This document shows, piece by piece, positions 31,330 through 42,885 of a stretch of DNA of 64,000 nucleotides. The position numbers and the translations under genes were made by a program. Location of the stretch: contig OY811971.1 in NCBI GenBank assembly GCA_963681505.1, positions 2,531,730 to 2,595,729 on the forward strand. The letters run 5' to 3'. How positions within the stretch are numbered: the first letter of the stretch is position 1; every line of letters starts with the position of its first letter. The DNA comes from Eunapius fragilis (Eukaryota > Porifera > Demospongiae > Spongillida > Spongillidae). The notes beneath the pieces are model-generated. The model saw only the letters and a program-made list of their open reading frames with translations. It was not told the origin of the DNA and made no database searches.

Positions 31330-31795
31330 AGATCAAACTGCAATATCAACACAATCACACACTACACCATCACCAATCACACATACCAGTCACCAAACTC
31401 TCACCAATAAATAAAATAAAATACCACCCTCACTAATCACAATCAATCCTTTCCAATCACACTCCACCCTTACCAATCACACACTCCACCATCACCAATC
31501 ACACAGTCCAACTTCACTAATCACACACTCCACCCTCATTAATCACACACTCCACCCTCACCAATCACAAACACCACCCTCACTAATCACACCACCCTCA
31601 CTAATCACACACTACCCTCACTAATCACACACCACCTTGACCAGTCACACACTCCACCCTCACCAATCACACACTCCACCCTCACTAATCACACACCACC
31701 TTCACCAGTCACACACTCTACCCTCACCAATCACATACTCCACCCTCACCAATCACAAACACCACCCTCACTAATCACACTCCACCCTCACCAAT
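31330..31795 (-). repeat. Minisatellite before exon e of unit E
   Basis: Same family and orientation as 27085-27535. The left edge shows a small fold-back of AACATGTCTTGTTAGAGGGA (31310-31332). Confidence 0.9.
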
Positions 31796-31816
31796 CACAG
31801 ATCTCTCAGATCTCAC

Positions 31817-32117
31817 TATCTTCTTTGGATGGATACATGAAGCCATCCTTGGTCATGACAGCGTCATACTTCACTCCTCCATCCCAAGGCTCCACCTCTG
31901 GCCCCTCCTCCTCCTCTTCCCCCTCCTTCCACAGGTCAGTCTCAGTCACCTTTTACCTCTTGTCGCCCATTCCAGAGCACAGGTTGAATGGAGACACGCC
32001 CACAGCAGCACACACACCAGACACAGAGGGATGGCTACTCCCGGCCACCATTGAAAGGCCTCTGCTGCTGTCTTGTGTCTTGGTCCTTCCATCTTCACTT
32101 CACCCCTGTGTTCCAAC
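31817..32117 (-). pseudogene. NBN-like: Nibrin-like exon e, unit of copy E (5' truncated, nonsense)
   Basis: Same 5' truncation as the 27555 copy, but with TGA after CACAGGGG. The 3' end with PSKED and the donor is kept. Confidence 0.45.
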
Positions 32118-32210
32118 TCCACCCTCACTAATTACACTCCACCCTCACCAATAACACATTCCACCCTCACTATCACACACTCCACCCTCACCTATCGAGG
32201 AAGTTCCCCT

Positions 32211-32342
32211 TCACACCAGGCATCCATCATTTGAGCTCCTTAGGTGTGACCTGACTCCCTGATCCTCATTCCCATCCATCACGCTAGGAGGGGATTTGAT
32301 TGAACAGTGGGTGGGGCCTGGGGTAGCACAATGTCGCTTCAC
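32211..32342 (-). CDS. Exon d (putative), unit of copy E
   Basis: Minus-strand counterpart of 15564-15695 with a few substitutions. Frame open. Confidence 0.33.
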   Translation of the reverse strand: MKRHCATPGPTHCSIKSPPSVMDGNEDQGVRSHLRSSNDGCLV

Positions 32343-32662
32343 CTGGCAACAATAAAACCAGTTTACTCGACAGAGGGCTGCCAAAACACCCACTCATCTA
32401 ACAAGTGTGGAAATGGTAACCATGGTTACTGGTTAAACACTGTCCCAGAGGTAGCTTGGGTTACTGGTTAAACGGAGTGCCAAAGGTAGCCATGGTTACA
32501 GATATAACAAGGACTGATAGCAATAACCGGAGCTCAAAAAGGTCTGGCAGGGGTAGCCATGGTTACAGGCATTAAAATAATACAAAAATGCAACAAAAAA
32601 AAGAATTACACTTATTGCGTTACTAAGCAACAATTACATTCCATTATGCAGCAATGTGTGAT

Positions 32663-33958
32663 TCATGCATTGGTCACTGTGGTTGGATCTTGGGAGTAGG
32701 AGCAGTGCTGGAGATGATATTTCAAACCATTCTTGGTCACATATTTCTTGTCACATCCTTCAGAGGGACATCTTAACTTCTCACCAAGGTGCTTTCTGCC
32801 ATGCTCTTTCAGAGCAGAAATGGACCTGAAAGATTGCCTGCAGAAACACTTATAAGGTCGATCATTGCTGTGGACCATCATATGGTATGTGAGACTTTTT
32901 CTGTAGGAATACTGCTTGTTGCAAATAGTACACTTGAATCTTCTGGCTCCTGTGTGGACAACCATGTGACTCGTCAGATGTTCCCTACGACCAAATGCCT
33001 TCCCACATTCAGAACACTGATAGTTCTTTTCTTGCGTATGGACAACCATGTGCTTCTTCAGATTTCCCTTACGACCAAATGCCTTCCCACATTCAGAACA
33101 CTGATAGTTCTTTTCTTGCGTATGGACAACCATGTGTGATTTCAGATGTCCCTTATGACCAAATGCCTTCCCACATTCAGAACACTGATAGTTCTTTTGT
33201 TTTGCATGGACAACCATGTGCGTTTTCAGATTTTCCTTACAACTAAATGCCTTCCCACATTCAGAACACTGATAGTTCTTTTCTTGCGTATGGACAACCA
33301 TGTGCCTAGTCAGAGCTTCATTACGACCAAATGCCTTCCCACATTCAGAACACTGATAGTTCTTTTCTTGCGTATGGACAACCATGTGCCTAGTCAGAGC
33401 TTCATTACGACCAAATGCCTTCCCACATTCAGAACACTGATAGTTCTTTTCTTGCGTATGGACAACCATGTGTGCCTTCAAATATCCCTTACAACCAAAT
33501 GCCTTCCCACATTCAGAACACTGATAGTTCTTTTCTTGTGTATGGACAACCATGTGCCTTGTCAGAGTTACATTACGACCAAATGCCTTCCCACATTCAG
33601 AACACTGATAGTTCTTTTCTTGCGTATGGACAACCATGTGTGCCTTCAAATATCCCTTACAACCAAATGCCTTCCCACATTCAGAACACTGATAGTTCTT
33701 TTCTTGCGTATGGACAACCATGTGTGCTTTCAAATATCCCTTACAACCAAATGCCTTCCCACATTCAGAACACTGATAGTTCTTTTCTTGTGTATGGACA
33801 ACCATGTGCCTTGTCAGAGTTTCATTACGACCAAATGCCTTCCCACATTCAGAACACTGATAGTTCTTTTCTTGTGTATGGACAACCATGTGCTTCTTCA
33901 CATCTCCCTTACAACCAAATGCCTTCCCACATTGGTGCTTTATTGCAGCTGTGCTCAT
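32663..33958 (-). CDS. C2H2 zinc-finger protein, copy E (11 array fingers)
   Basis: 431 residues, the longest copy. Degenerate first finger, then helices RNETLTR, CKGYLKA, CKGYLKA, RNVTLTR, CKGYLKA, RNEALTR, RNEALTR, CKENLKT, HKGHLKS, RKGNLKK and RREHLTS, then the constant three. The doublets and triplets of identical fingers show recent in-frame expansion of the 84-base unit. One linker is AKQKN. Intact. With eleven array fingers plus three constant ones it could in principle read more than 30 bases, though usually only some fingers engage. Confidence 0.87.
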   Translation of the reverse strand: MSTAAIKHQCGKAFGCKGDVKKHMVVHTQEKNYQCSECGKAFGRNETLTRHMVVHTQEKNYQCSECGKAFGCKGYLKAHMVVHTQEKNYQCSECGKAFGCKGYLKAHMVVHTQEKNYQCSECGKAFGRNVTLTRHMVVHTQEKNYQCSECGKAFGCKGYLKAHMVVHTQEKNYQCSECGKAFGRNEALTRHMVVHTQEKNYQCSECGKAFGRNEALTRHMVVHTQEKNYQCSECGKAFSCKENLKTHMVVHAKQKNYQCSECGKAFGHKGHLKSHMVVHTQEKNYQCSECGKAFGRKGNLKKHMVVHTQEKNYQCSECGKAFGRREHLTSHMVVHTGARRFKCTICNKQYSYRKSLTYHMMVHSNDRPYKCFCRQSFRSISALKEHGRKHLGEKLRCPSEGCDKKYVTKNGLKYHLQHCSYSQDPTTVTNA

Positions 33959-34660
33959 CTTCCTTGGGTGAGCATGTATAACATTTGGCAGTTAATACAA
34001 AATAACAGTAATTTGCAAAAACACTAATTTATGTTTTATGTCAGCTAACTAACATTACTGCCTAACCACATTGCCGCTAAGCGTGGCGGGACATGTAATT
34101 TAACCCTATAAGTTGGGCGACATCAACCATATCGTGTACCGTAACAATGATTTATTCCCGTTACCTTGGGGACATCAACTAGAGGTTTCCAAAAGGGTGC
34201 CCCATTCCCCCCTCCCACCCACTACGCTGCCCGCTCAACAATTTTGTTGTTTTATGTCTCCCTCCATAGACGTAGGACGTTTTCCTAGAATCACCCTGTG
34301 ATTAAAAATTCTAAATCTTCAACCAGGAATCGAATAAGGATGGTAACAAGCGCCATGCGTTAAATAAATTTAGTAGACCCAGTGCTACTTCATTATGACT
34401 GTGATGATTGTGTACACTTTATGCCGTTACCTTGTTACTAGTTTCACTGGTTTTCCTCCCTCTTTCAGCCTCAATCTGAGTATGTATTATGAAAGGCGAA
34501 TAGACACGTGACATCAATACGACTACGACGTTAAGTTAATATCAATATCGCTGTCTTGGAGTATCACGTGTCTATGTAGTAATGAATATCATTTTCCAGG
34601 TATTAGGTAATGCCCACACACCTCATGCGCTCTTGATTTTTAATAAGTGCTATTAACAAC
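33959..34660 (-). promoter_or_regulatory. Conserved 5' flank of zinc-finger gene E
   Basis: CACGTG inverted repeat at 34500-34511 and 34564-34575. Otherwise as in the other units. Confidence 0.5.
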
Positions 34661-34763
34661 ATGCAGTCAATGTAATAGAAACATGTGTGTGCAAGGTACA
34701 TGCTTGATCAACCTCATAATGACGTAATGATACAATGGTGTGATTATAACATGAACGGTACAC

Positions 34764-35438
34764 GCTAGTGAACCTAAAAATGTCATCAATCTCTGCCTCA
34801 TCCTCAGAAGGTTCTCTCTAAAAAAAGGGGCAGAAGCAGTCATGTGATGTTTGACCACACACACACACATCACCCCCTCCTCCTGCTCGGTCAACCACAG
34901 TTGGACTTCAGCTAACTCCACCAGCCCCACAATCCTTGGCATCTGTTTTAACCCTGTGCTGCCAACCTAATTTTTAAGAAAGATTTTAAGGTGGGACGCT
35001 TATAAGTAGTTATACATATCTGTGTGATGAAAGTCCTGAGGTGGCATGTTTGACAGTTTTCCTGAAAGGTGGCTGCAGATGTGTTTATAACACCACTGAA
35101 TAGCATCACATGCTGTTTGGTATTGGATTTTTAATTCAGAAACACAATATAATTAAAAACATTTGCGGCTACCCTGATGAGTACAGTGCTCCCCACACTC
35201 CACCCTCACTACCCCTGACCCCGATGGGTACAGTGCTCCCCTAGCTGAAGTGGGCGGAGACCCTACCCCACAAAAACCTTGTCCCCCCCCACCCCCCACC
35301 TTTCCCACTGGCAGAGGCAGATAATGCTTGGCCACACCCACACATAATGACACTCATCACCCCCTCCTGCTCCATCAACCACTGTTGGACTTCAGCTGAC
35401 GTCTCTACGTGCTCCACCAGCCCCACAATCCTTGGCAT
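34764..35438 (-). pseudogene. NBN-like: Nibrin-like exons a (two types) and b, upstream unit of copy E
   Basis: Exon a type 1 at about 35360-35438 has lost a GAG and the GTGAGT donor is displaced (GTGATGAGT). Exon a type 2 is about 34874-34942. Exon b is 34764-34817, with its stop changed (ACTAGC instead of ACTTGA). The two b copies at 40.3 and 40.9 kb share the ACTAGC change. Confidence 0.5.
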
Positions 35439-35589
35439 CTGTGTTAACCCTGTGCTACCAACCTAATTTTAAAAAGCTTTAACATACAATCACCACTGCA
35501 ACCTCCCAGAACCACCATCACTACACTCAGTTCATGGATGGATTAGATAAATATTAAACAATATGCTGCTATTGATTCACCATATGCAT

Positions 35590-36160
35590 ACTGCTATGCC
35601 ACTCCACCATCACTAATCACACTCCACCCTCACCAATCACACCCTCTCAAATCACACACTCCACCATCACCAATCACACTCCACCCTCACCAATCACACT
35701 CTACCCTCACCAATCACACTCCACCATCATCAATCACACACACCACCCTCACCAATCACACCCTCCCTAATCACACTAATCACACACTCCACCCTCGCTA
35801 TCACCCACCACCATCATCAATCACACTCCACACAAATTGCACACCACCCTTACCAACCACACCCTCACCAATCACACACTCCACATACCAATCATACACT
35901 CCACCCTCACCAATCACACTCCAACCTTACCAATCACACACTCACACACTCCACCCTCACCAATCACACCCTCACTAATCACACTCCATACATACTAATC
36001 ACTCTCCAGCCTCATACTCCACCATCACCAATCACTTTACCCTCACCAAACACACTATACACTCACCAATTACACACTCCACCTACACCAATCACTTTAC
36101 CCTCACCAATCACACCCTACCCTCACCAATCACATTCCATGTGATTGGTGAGGGTAGGGT
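35590..36160 (-). repeat. Minisatellite with 22-base perfect palindrome at its edge
   Basis: The C-rich array on the plus strand ends at 36114-36135 and is followed, after TCC, by its perfect complement at 36139-36160 (ATGTGATTGGTGAGGGTAGG plus GT). Confidence 0.92.
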
Positions 36161-36260
36161 GATGGCAATGGCAATAGAAATATGTGTGTACATGCATATG
36201 CTTGATCACCTCAAGCAACCGCAATGATACAATGGTGTGATCATAACATGAACGGTACAC

Positions 36261-36900
36261 TCAAGTGAACCTAATAATGTCATCAATCTCTGCCTCATCC
36301 TCAGAAGGTTCTCTCTAAAAAAGGACAGAGGCAGTCAAATTAATTTTAAAAACCTTTATCATATGATCACCACTACACCCTCCCAGCACCATCGTCACGG
36401 CCTTGCAGCATGGTTCTTGACCCAGATCACCATAGCAACGAATGGTTTACATTGTGCTAACTTTGAACACTATGGTATGGAGTCACTTCTACACAAACTA
36501 TTGACCACTTGGGCCAGAGTATTGGGAGCCAATGGGATTGTAGGCATGTGATTATAAGTGCAATAAACAAGAATGTAATATAACACCATGGATGTAGCAT
36601 CACATGTGTCACCCATGAGCAATATATAATTTAGATGACGCTGGGATGACGCTGGGAGGTTACACTTCTATTGTATTGCTTGGAATCAGTAATATGCTCA
36701 GAGGTTATGACATACAACCTTCATCTTTAACCCTCAAAATACCTCTGCCATATTCCCACTCTCATCATTAACCCTTATGCTGCACCTTTCTGAAGCGCTT
36801 GAAGTCTCTCAGTCCCTCACTCTAACTATTGCTGTCACCTTCTCTGGGACCTTGTCTCTCCCCCGGACCACCACAACCAGTCTCACCACCTCCACACATT
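36261..36900 (-). pseudogene. NBN-like: Nibrin-like exons c and b (exon a deleted)
   Basis: Exon c is 36786-36900 (one-base loss, GACAGCAATAG). Exon b is 36261-36314 with I-I in place of I-F. The block is nearly identical to 25873-26512. Confidence 0.55.
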
Positions 36901-37119
36901 CTGGGAGGAGGAGGGGCACGCTCATGTGATGTGCTCAGACAGGCACCTCTGGGTACCTAGGAGGGATGGGGAGGAGGGATATGACTTTCACTGCTGACCA
37001 TACCCACAAACTTTATACCCCACCCTATCTGACCTTACCTACATGCACATACACAGCCACACTAACGGAGATGTACCATATCGGGCATACCAAAAGAGTT
37101 CCAACCACAATGACATCAA

Positions 37120-37441
37120 GACGTGCCCCCACCCCCCCCCTCCTCCATTTATAAATTCATAACTTTTTGGGCCGCATTTTATAATAATAGCTGCACACTT
37201 GCGCTGCCTATTGATACCCACACGCAAAAACTCTTTATTTCTGTATCAGGCCCGAAGCCGATAGCACCCCCCCCCCCCCCCCCCCCGCTTTTCATATCGG
37301 GCAAGAAACCGACAGCACCCTCGCCCCCCCTACCCCCTCCCTCGCTTTAGCTTTTTGTATCGGGCCAGAATCCAACAGCACCGCCAACACCACCCCACAC
37401 CCACCATTCGTGCCCCCTCCTAAATCCTGGATCCACCGCTG
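37120..37441 (-). mobile_element. Poly-G repeat insertion, minus strand
   Basis: Same insertion point and structure as 21301-21629. The C run at about 37266-37286 is shorter. Confidence 0.65.
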
Positions 37442-37494
37442 GGTACTTCACTCATCTTCCCTCTAACATGTCTTGTTCCATTGATCAAACTGCA

Positions 37495-37975
37495 CCATCA
37501 ACACCCTCACCTGTCACACACTACACCATCACCAATCACACACACCAGTCACCAAGCTCTCACCAATAAATAAAATAAAATACCACCCTCACTAATCACA
37601 ATCAATCCTTTCCAATCACACTCCACCATCACCAATCACACAGTCCACCTTCACTAATCACACACTCCACCCTCATTAATCACACACTCCACCCTCACCA
37701 ATCACTAACACCACCCTCACTAATCACACCACCCTCACTAATCACACACTACCCTCACTAATCACACACCACCTTGACCAGTCACACACTCCACCCTCAC
37801 CAATCACAAACACCACCCTCACTAATCACACCACCCTCACTAATCACACACCACCTTCACCAGTCACACACTCTACCCTCACCAATCACATACTCCACCC
37901 TCACCAATCACAAACACCACCCTCACTAATCACACCACCCTCACTAATCACACACCACCTTCACCAATCACACAT
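37495..37975 (-). repeat. Minisatellite before exon e
   Basis: Same family. It contains a visible higher-order duplication of the block CACACACCACCTT...CACCAATCACAAACACC. Confidence 0.9.
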
Positions 37976-37989
37976 TTCTCAGGTCTCAC

Positions 37990-38372
37990 TATATTCTTTT
38001 GATGGATATATGAAGCCATCCTTGGTCATGACAGCGTCATACTTCACTCCTCCATCCCAAGGTTCCGCCTCTGGCCCCTCCTCCTCCTCTTCCCCCTCCT
38101 TCCACAGGTCAGTCTCAGTCACCTTTGAACTCTTGCCACCCATTCCAGAGAACAGGTTGAATTGAGACACACCCACAGCAGCACGCACACCAGACACAGA
38201 GGGATGGCTACTCCTGGCCACCATTGAAAGGCCTCTGCTGCTGTCTTGTGTCTTGGCCCTTCCATCTTCACTTCACCCCTGTGTACCAAGTGAGGTACCC
38301 TCCACTACAGCAGCTGCCTTGTGTTTCCTGGTGCTCAAAAAGGGGGAGGAGGCTGTCGGCATGGCGATCAGC
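37990..38372 (-). pseudogene. NBN-like: Nibrin-like exon e, full-length copy with nonsense codon
   Basis: Acceptor CACACCAGTTAG, then MPTASSPFLSTRKHKAA and EVPSTT-region homology, then VTETDLW and a GTGAGA donor after GAATATA. TGA follows the ACACAGGGG site. Upstream are CCATGGCTAC motifs (38385-38475), as in the plus-strand copies. The matching zinc-finger gene and exon d are missing: at about 38520 the sequence jumps to the spacer near 38540. Confidence 0.45.
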
Positions 38373-38689
38373 CTAACTGGTGTGGAAGGGGTAGCCATGG
38401 TTACAGGGATAACAGGCATGGCAGCTGTAGCTATGGTTACATGTATAGCAGCTGTAGCCATGGTTACAGGCAGAGGTTACAAGTTATCCAAGTGCTACTG
38501 ACTACATGGCAACACTAACTCAGATGTACCATATGTGTAACAAGTAAATAAAAACATTCTCTAACGAGAGAGTATCATATGATCACCACTGCAACCTCCC
38601 AGAACCACCATCACTACACTCAGTTCATGGATGGATTACATAAATATTAAACAATATACTGCTATTGATTCACCATATGCATACTGCTA

Positions 38690-39081
38690 TGCCACACCAC
38701 CATCACTAATCACACTCCACCCTCACTAATCACACTCCACCCTCACTAATCACACTCGACCCTCACCAATCACATTCCACCCTCACCAATCACACTCCAC
38801 CCTCACCAATCACACCCTCACTAATCACACTCCACCCTCACCAATCACACTCCACCCTCACCAATCACACTCCACCTTCACTAATCACACTCCACCCTCA
38901 CCAATCACACTCTACCCTCACCAATCACACTCCACCATCATCAATCACACACCACCCTCACCAATCACACCCTCCCTAATCACACTCCACTTTCACAAAT
39001 CACACTCTCCACCCTCGCTATCACCCACCACCCTCACCAATCACAATCAACCCTCACCAATCTCACTCCACACACAAATCA
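38690..39081 (-). repeat. Minisatellite, left part (split by hAT element)
   Basis: C-rich units. The array continues at 39972-40095 beyond the hAT insertion. Confidence 0.9.
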
Positions 39082-39089
39082 CACACCAC

Positions 39090-39704
39090 CAGTGGCGGAT
39101 CTACCATAGAGTTGGGGGGGGCGGCCGCCCCCCCCATCGATATAAAATGCCGCCCCTATTATTAAATTGCCGCCCCCCCTTCACACTACGACATACACAT
39201 AAACACTACGCGTGTCACTGTGTTTCCATATAGCGGTGATGTAATCCACTCGCAGCTGTCGGGAATCGTGTCTACTACGGTTAAAATAGTTATTGTCAAT
39301 TGTCCAATCTTTATTATAAATTATCAGATCCTGAATGATAATTGATAATAAAAGTCCCGACAAATTATGAACAATAATAAAATCATGCCTATTTTTAAAA
39401 ATAATTAAGTTATATACAGCGTGCATGGATGCGTGAAAGGTTAATTTATGACGAGCCCCAGAGTTCAAGACCCAGTGTGACGTGGAAGGTAGGGGGACCG
39501 TGAGGGCCGCAGTGGCGGCGGAAGGGGGTCTGGAGCCCCCCCAATAATGACATAGGGGGGCTCAGCCCCTCCTAACCAAACGACAGTATAATTGTTATTC
39601 TTCGCCAGCGAGATCGTTCGCGTATATACCGTTATCAATTTATATAATGACATCCAGAAAAGTTTAGATCTGTCGCCATAGAAGACCGCTCGATGTACCT
39701 TCTT

Positions 39705-39738
<34 letters not shown>

Positions 39739-39963
39739 CGGACGAAAGGAATATGGTGAACAAATGCCCCCATTGAAATTCATGAATTTAATTATCCTCG
39801 CTTTTGGAAGCCCCCCCCCCCCCAATCATTTATACCTTCCGCCGCCCCTGAGGGGGGAGGGGGGTGGGGGGGGGGGGGGGGGGGGGCAAGAGCGCGCTCC
39901 ACAATATTCCGCCCCTCCAATATAACCGCCCCCCCCATTGCCTTATTCCTGGATCCGCCACTG
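39090..39963. mobile_element. 874-bp non-autonomous hAT element with perfect 8-bp target duplication
   Basis: Termini CAGTGGCGGATCTACC and TTCCTGGATCCGCCACTG, flanked by CACACCAC on both sides (39082-39089 and 39964-39971). It inserted in the minisatellite. The interior has CCGCCCC-rich ends, an AT-rich centre and a second CAGTGGCGGCGG-type start near 39513, which may mark a nested copy, plus C runs at 39709-39736 and 39857-39886. No transposase frame. Confidence 0.88.
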
Positions 39964-40258
39964 CACACCACCCTTACGAACCACACCCTCACCAATCACA
40001 CACTCCACATACCAATCACACTCCAACCTTACCAATCACACTCACACACTCCACCCTCACCAATCACTTTACCCTCACCAATCACATTCCATGTGCTGCC
40101 AACCTAATTATAAAAAGCTTTATCATATGATCACCACTACACCCTCCCAGCACCATCATCACGGCCTTGCAGCATGGTCCTTGACCCAGATCACCATAGC
40201 AACAAATGGTTTACATTGTGCTATGGTACAATGGTGCGATTATAACACGCTAGTGAAC

Positions 40259-40446
40259 CTAATAATGTCACCAATCTCTGCCTCATCCTCAGAAGGTTCT
40301 CTCTAAAAAAGGGGGGCAGAGGCAGTCATGTGATATTGGCCACACCCACACATAGTGACACTCACCCCCTCCTCCTGCTCCATCAACCACTGTTGGACTT
40401 CACCTGACGTCTCTACGTGCTCCACCAGCTCCACAATCCTTGGCAT
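40259..40446 (-). pseudogene. NBN-like: Nibrin-like exons a and b near the right junction
   Basis: Exon a is 40366-40446 with a GTGAGT donor, open. Exon b is 40259-40312, with DDIF changed to G-D-I-I and the stop lost (ACTAGC). Upstream on the minus strand, exon c is cut at 40782. Confidence 0.5.
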
Positions 40447-40776
40447 CTGAGTTAATCCTGTGCTGCCAACCTAATTATATAAAGCTTTATCATATGATCA
40501 CCACTACACCCTCCCAGCACCATCATCACTACACCCTCCCAGCACACTTGTCCTTGCTGTAGTAATATAACACCATGGCTGTAGCATCACATGTGTCACA
40601 ATATAGCAATATATAACTTAGATGACGCTGGGATGACACTGGGAGGTTACACTGCTATTGTATTGCTTGGAATCAGTAATATGCTCAGAGGTTATGACAT
40701 ACAACCTTCATCTTTAACCCTCAAATTACCTCTGCCATATTCCCACCGTCATCTTTAACCCTTATGCTGCACCTTT

Positions 40777-40783
40777 CTGAAGT
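40777..40783. other. Right junction of the inverted 19.8-kb segment
   Basis: GCACCTTTCTGAAG (exon c end, minus strand) joins TGGTTGACTGAGCAGG (second half of exon a, plus strand). CTGAAG occurs in both parent sequences, so microhomology may be involved. Confidence 0.85.
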
Positions 40784-40916
40784 GGTTGACTGAGCAGGAG
40801 GAGGGGGTGATGTGTGTGTGTGTGGTCAAACATCACATGACTGTTTCTGCCCCCTTTTTTAGAGAGAACCTTCTGAGGATGAGGCAGAGATTGATGACAT
40901 TTTTAGGTTCACTAGC
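40783..40916 (+). pseudogene. NBN-like: Second half of the split exon a, and exon b
   Basis: TGGTTGACTGAGCAGGAGG to a GTGATG donor is the type-2 ending that completes the half-exon at 20945-20984. Exon b is 40863-40916 after CTTTTTTAG. It reads DDIFRFTS, as the stop is lost. Confidence 0.65.
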
Positions 40917-41039
40917 GTGTACCATTCATGTTACAATCACACCATTGTATCATTACGTCATTATGAGGGTGATGAAGCATGTACCTTGCTACACACATGT
41001 TTCTATTACATTGACTGCATGTTGTTAATAGCACTTTTA

Positions 41040-41715
41040 AGAGCGCATGAGGTGTGTGGGCATTACCTAATACCTAGAAAATGATATTCATTACTACATA
41101 GACACGTGATACTCCAAGACAGCGAAATTGATATTAACTTAACGTCGTAGTCGTATTGATGTCACGTGTCTATTCGCCTTTCATAATACATACTCAGATT
41201 GAGGCTGAAAGAGGGAGGAGAACCAGTGAAACTAGTAACAAGGTACCGGCATAAAAGTGTACACAATCATCACAGTCATAATGAAGTAGCACTGGGTCTA
41301 CTAAATTTATTTAACGCATGGCGCTTGTTACCATCCTTATTCGATTCCTGGTTGAAGATTTAGAATTTTTAATCACAGGGTGATTCTAGGAAAAGGTCCT
41401 ACGTCTATGGAGGGAGACATAAAACAACAAAATTGTAGAGCGGGCAGCGTAGTGGGTGGGAGGGGGGAATGGGGCACCCTTTTGGAAACCTCTAGTTGAT
41501 GTCCCCAAGGTAACGGGAATAAATCATTGTTACGGTACACGATATGGTTGATGTCGCCCAACTTATAGGGTTAAATTACATGTCCCGCCACGCTTAGCGG
41601 CAATGTGGTTAGGCAGTAATGTTAGTTAGCTGACATAAAACATAAATTAGTGTTTTTGCAAATTACTGTTATTTTGTATTAACTGCCAAATGTTATACAT
41701 GCTCACCCAAGGAAG
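41040..41715 (+). promoter_or_regulatory. Conserved 5' flank of zinc-finger gene F
   Basis: CACGTG inverted repeat at 41098-41109 and 41162-41173, then the conserved leader to the ATG. Confidence 0.5.
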
Positions 41716-42423
41716 ATGAGCACAGCTGCAATAAAGCACCAATGTGGGAAGGCATTTGGTTGTAAGGGAGATGTGAAGAAGCACATGGTTGTCCATACAC
41801 AAGAAAAGAACTATCAGTGTTCTGAATGTGGGAAGGCATTTGGTCGTAATGAAACTCTGACAAGGCACATGGTTGTCCATACGCAAGAAAAGAACTATCA
41901 GTGTTCTGAATGTGGGAAGGCATTTGGTCATAAGGGACATCTGAGATCACACATGGTTGTCCATACGCAAGAAAAGAACTATCAGTGTTCTGAATGTGGG
42001 AAGGCATTTGGTCGTAAGGAAAATCTGAAGAGGCACATGGTTGTCCATACGCAAGAAAAGAACTATCAGTGTTCTGAATGTGGGAAGGCATTTGGTCATA
42101 AGTGTAATCTGAAGGCACACATGGTTGTCCACACAGGAGCCAGACGATTCAAGTGTACTATTTGCAACAAGCAGTTTTCCTACAGAGAAAGTCTCACATA
42201 CCATATGATGGTCCACAGCAATGATCGACCTTATAAGTGTTTCTGCAGGCAATCTTTCAGGTCCATTTCTGCTCTGAAATCACATGGCAGAAAACACCTT
42301 GGTGAGAAGTTAAGATGTCCCTCTGAAGGATGTGACAAGAAATATGTGACCAAGAGTGGTTTGAAGCGTCATCTCCAGTACTGCTCCTACTCCCAAGATC
42401 CAACCACATTGACCAATGCATGA
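41716..42423 (+). CDS. C2H2 zinc-finger protein, copy F (4 array fingers)
   Basis: 235 residues. Degenerate first finger, then helices RNETLTR, HKGHLRS, RKENLKR and HKCNLKA, then the constant three (with SYRESLTYH in the first constant finger, and KSH and KRH changes in the next two). It is the shortest member of the subfamily with the degenerate first finger. Its last three array fingers match copy B's, so one may be a contraction or conversion product of the other. Intact. Confidence 0.86.
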   Translation: MSTAAIKHQCGKAFGCKGDVKKHMVVHTQEKNYQCSECGKAFGRNETLTRHMVVHTQEKNYQCSECGKAFGHKGHLRSHMVVHTQEKNYQCSECGKAFGRKENLKRHMVVHTQEKNYQCSECGKAFGHKCNLKAHMVVHTGARRFKCTICNKQFSYRESLTYHMMVHSNDRPYKCFCRQSFRSISALKSHGRKHLGEKLRCPSEGCDKKYVTKSGLKRHLQYCSYSQDPTTLTNA

Positions 42424-42753
42424 ATCACACATTGCTGCATAATGGAATGTAATTGTTGCTCAGTAACGCAATAAGTGTAATTCTTTTTTTTGTTGCATTT
42501 TTGTATTAATTCTAGTTATTTTAATGCCTGTAACCATGGCTACCCCTGCCAGACCTTTTTGTGCTCCGGTTATTGCTATCAGTCCTTGTTACATCTGTAA
42601 CCATGGCTACCTTTGGCACTCCGTTTAACCAGTAACCCAAGCTACCTCTGGGACAGTGTTTAACCAGTAACCATGGTTACCATTTCCACACTTGTTAGAT
42701 GAGTGGGCGTTTTGGCAGCCCACTGTCGAGTGAACTGGTTTTTTTGTCGCCAG

Positions 42754-42885
42754 GTGAAGCGACATTGTGCTACCCCAGGCCCCACCCACTGTTCAAACAA
42801 ATCCCCTCCTAGCGTGATGGATGGGAATGAGGATCAGGGAATCAGGTCACACCTAAGGAGCTCACATGATGGATGCCTGGTGTGA
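42754..42885 (+). CDS. Exon d (putative), unit of copy F
   Basis: Counterpart of 15564-15695 behind TTTTTTTGTCGCCAG. Frame open. Confidence 0.33.
   Translation: MKRHCATPGPTHCSNKSPPSVMDGNEDQGIRSHLRSSHDGCLV

Noticed and set aside
20985..40782. A simple inversion of 20,985-40,782
   Set aside because: Turning the block round would join half of exon a to the end of exon c at both sides, which restores neither exon. An inverted insertion explains both split exons.
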